Source: CAYGUI01 sp964353115
Lineage (GTDB): Bacteria; Pseudomonadota; Gammaproteobacteria; JAGOUU01
Assembly: GCA_964353115.1 (NCBI GenBank)
Contig: CAYGUI010000070.1
Coordinates: 1-6,234 of the forward strand
Length of the DNA: 6,234 bases
Direction: 5' to 3'
Shown: positions 5,994 through 6,234 of the stretch, piece after piece
How the letters are laid out: every line of letters starts with the position of its first letter
Numbering within the stretch: the stretch's first letter is position 1
Made by a program: the position numbers and the translations under genes
Notes under the pieces: model-generated
Database searches by the model: none
What the model saw: only the letters and a program-made list of their open reading frames with translations
Told to the model about the DNA's origin: nothing

Positions 5994-6234
5994 GTGGATA
6001 AATACCTCCTCCATACAGATGTATTAAACTATATAATATTAAATTTTGATAAGATTACAGATGATATAAAAACATTAATTTCTGATGCTTCATATTCATC
6101 AATCATAAGTTTTATAGTATTAAGCAGCAAATTAGATAATAAAAAAAAAGAAATATTAAAGAAGTTATCTAATCTTATAACTATAATAAAAATACCAAGC
6201 TATCTGGATTATTTGGATTATTTAAATATTGATG
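5994..6234 (+). CDS. Small PIN-domain-like protein, 5' part only, catalytic acids apparently replaced
   Basis: An open frame of 80 codons begins with GTG 5 nt after lpxC and continues past the window edge. The pattern resembles the start of PIN-domain (VapC-like) proteins. YLLHTDVLNYII (4-15) resembles YLLDTNVLIYLL, followed by a helix (ITDDIKTLISDA, 21-32). Then SSIISFIVLSSKL (35-47) occupies the place of the S-x-I-T-x-x-E-L strand and helix, and LITIIKIPSYLDYLDYL (61-77) the place of the xxIIPIDxxxxxxY region. The first catalytic Asp is His7 here, and the usual Glu of the second motif is Ser (about residue 45). If the family is right, nuclease activity is doubtful. The C-terminal half, where further acidic residues would lie, is not in the window. 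No antitoxin gene precedes it, since lpxC is directly upstream. The composition is even more AT-rich than its neighbours. It could be a decaying or repurposed PIN gene, or an unrelated protein. The reading frame is better supported than the family. Confidence 0.5.
   Translation, partial: MDKYLLHTDVLNYIILNFDKITDDIKTLISDASYSSIISFIVLSSKLDNKKKEILKKLSNLITIIKIPSYLDYLDYLNID
6206..6223 (+). repeat. Perfect 9-bp tandem duplication inside the last open frame
   Basis: GGATTATTT occurs twice in direct succession and encodes the doubled LDY-LDY in the PIN-like frame. The repeat keeps the reading frame. With the A9 run at 6141-6149 it suggests low-complexity drift or slippage in this gene. Confidence 0.6.

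Noticed and set aside
1..6234. A new defence, mobile or biosynthetic system
   Set aside because: Seven of the eight genes are standard dcw and lipid A genes with intact key residues. Only the partial last gene is unexplained, which is too little to claim a system.

Overview
The window is a strongly AT-rich stretch of the division and cell wall (dcw) cluster of a Gram-negative bacterium, read entirely on the + strand. The order is murC (3' end only), murB, ddl, ftsQ, ftsA, ftsZ, lpxC, then the start of a small unnamed gene that runs off the right edge. FtsZ begins and ends much like the E. coli protein (MFE.MD..AVIKV start, DYLDIPAFLRKQ tail), and LpxC keeps the E. coli spacing of its catalytic residues. 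This points to a gammaproteobacterium. As I recall, murB between murC and ddl, with lpxC directly after ftsZ, is the layout in Legionella and Coxiella relatives. The low GC would fit a host-associated member of that group, but the species assignment is inference.

Layout: 1-127 is the C-terminal end of MurC. 142-1963 holds MurB and Ddl, which overlap by 11 nt. FtsQ (1950-2633) overlaps Ddl by 14 nt. A 72-nt gap at 2634-2705 carries a perfect 9-bp inverted repeat of the ATTCCC(N8)GGGAAT type and the ftsA leader. FtsA spans 2706-3941. A 44-nt gap before ftsZ holds a possible promoter and a G-rich ribosome binding site. FtsZ is 3986-5119 and LpxC is 5125-5988. At 5994-6234 a GTG-started open frame looks like the N-terminal part of a degenerate PIN-domain protein. 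No stretch over 300 bases lacks a gene.

How the genes work together: MurC, MurB and Ddl supply UDP-MurNAc-L-Ala, UDP-MurNAc and D-Ala-D-Ala for the peptidoglycan precursor. FtsZ forms the division ring, FtsA ties it to the inner membrane, and FtsQ is the periplasmic-facing hub of the FtsQLB complex. LpxC commits precursor to lipid A, linking outer-membrane synthesis to the same transcription unit.

I found no new multi-gene system. The points worth a second look are smaller. FtsQ stops just before a conserved Trp, a few bases from a mobile-type palindrome. LpxC lacks the C-terminal FtsH degradation tail. FtsZ has a short, highly charged linker and a six-residue extension past the C-terminal peptide. 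An orphan PIN-like protein with replaced catalytic acids follows lpxC.
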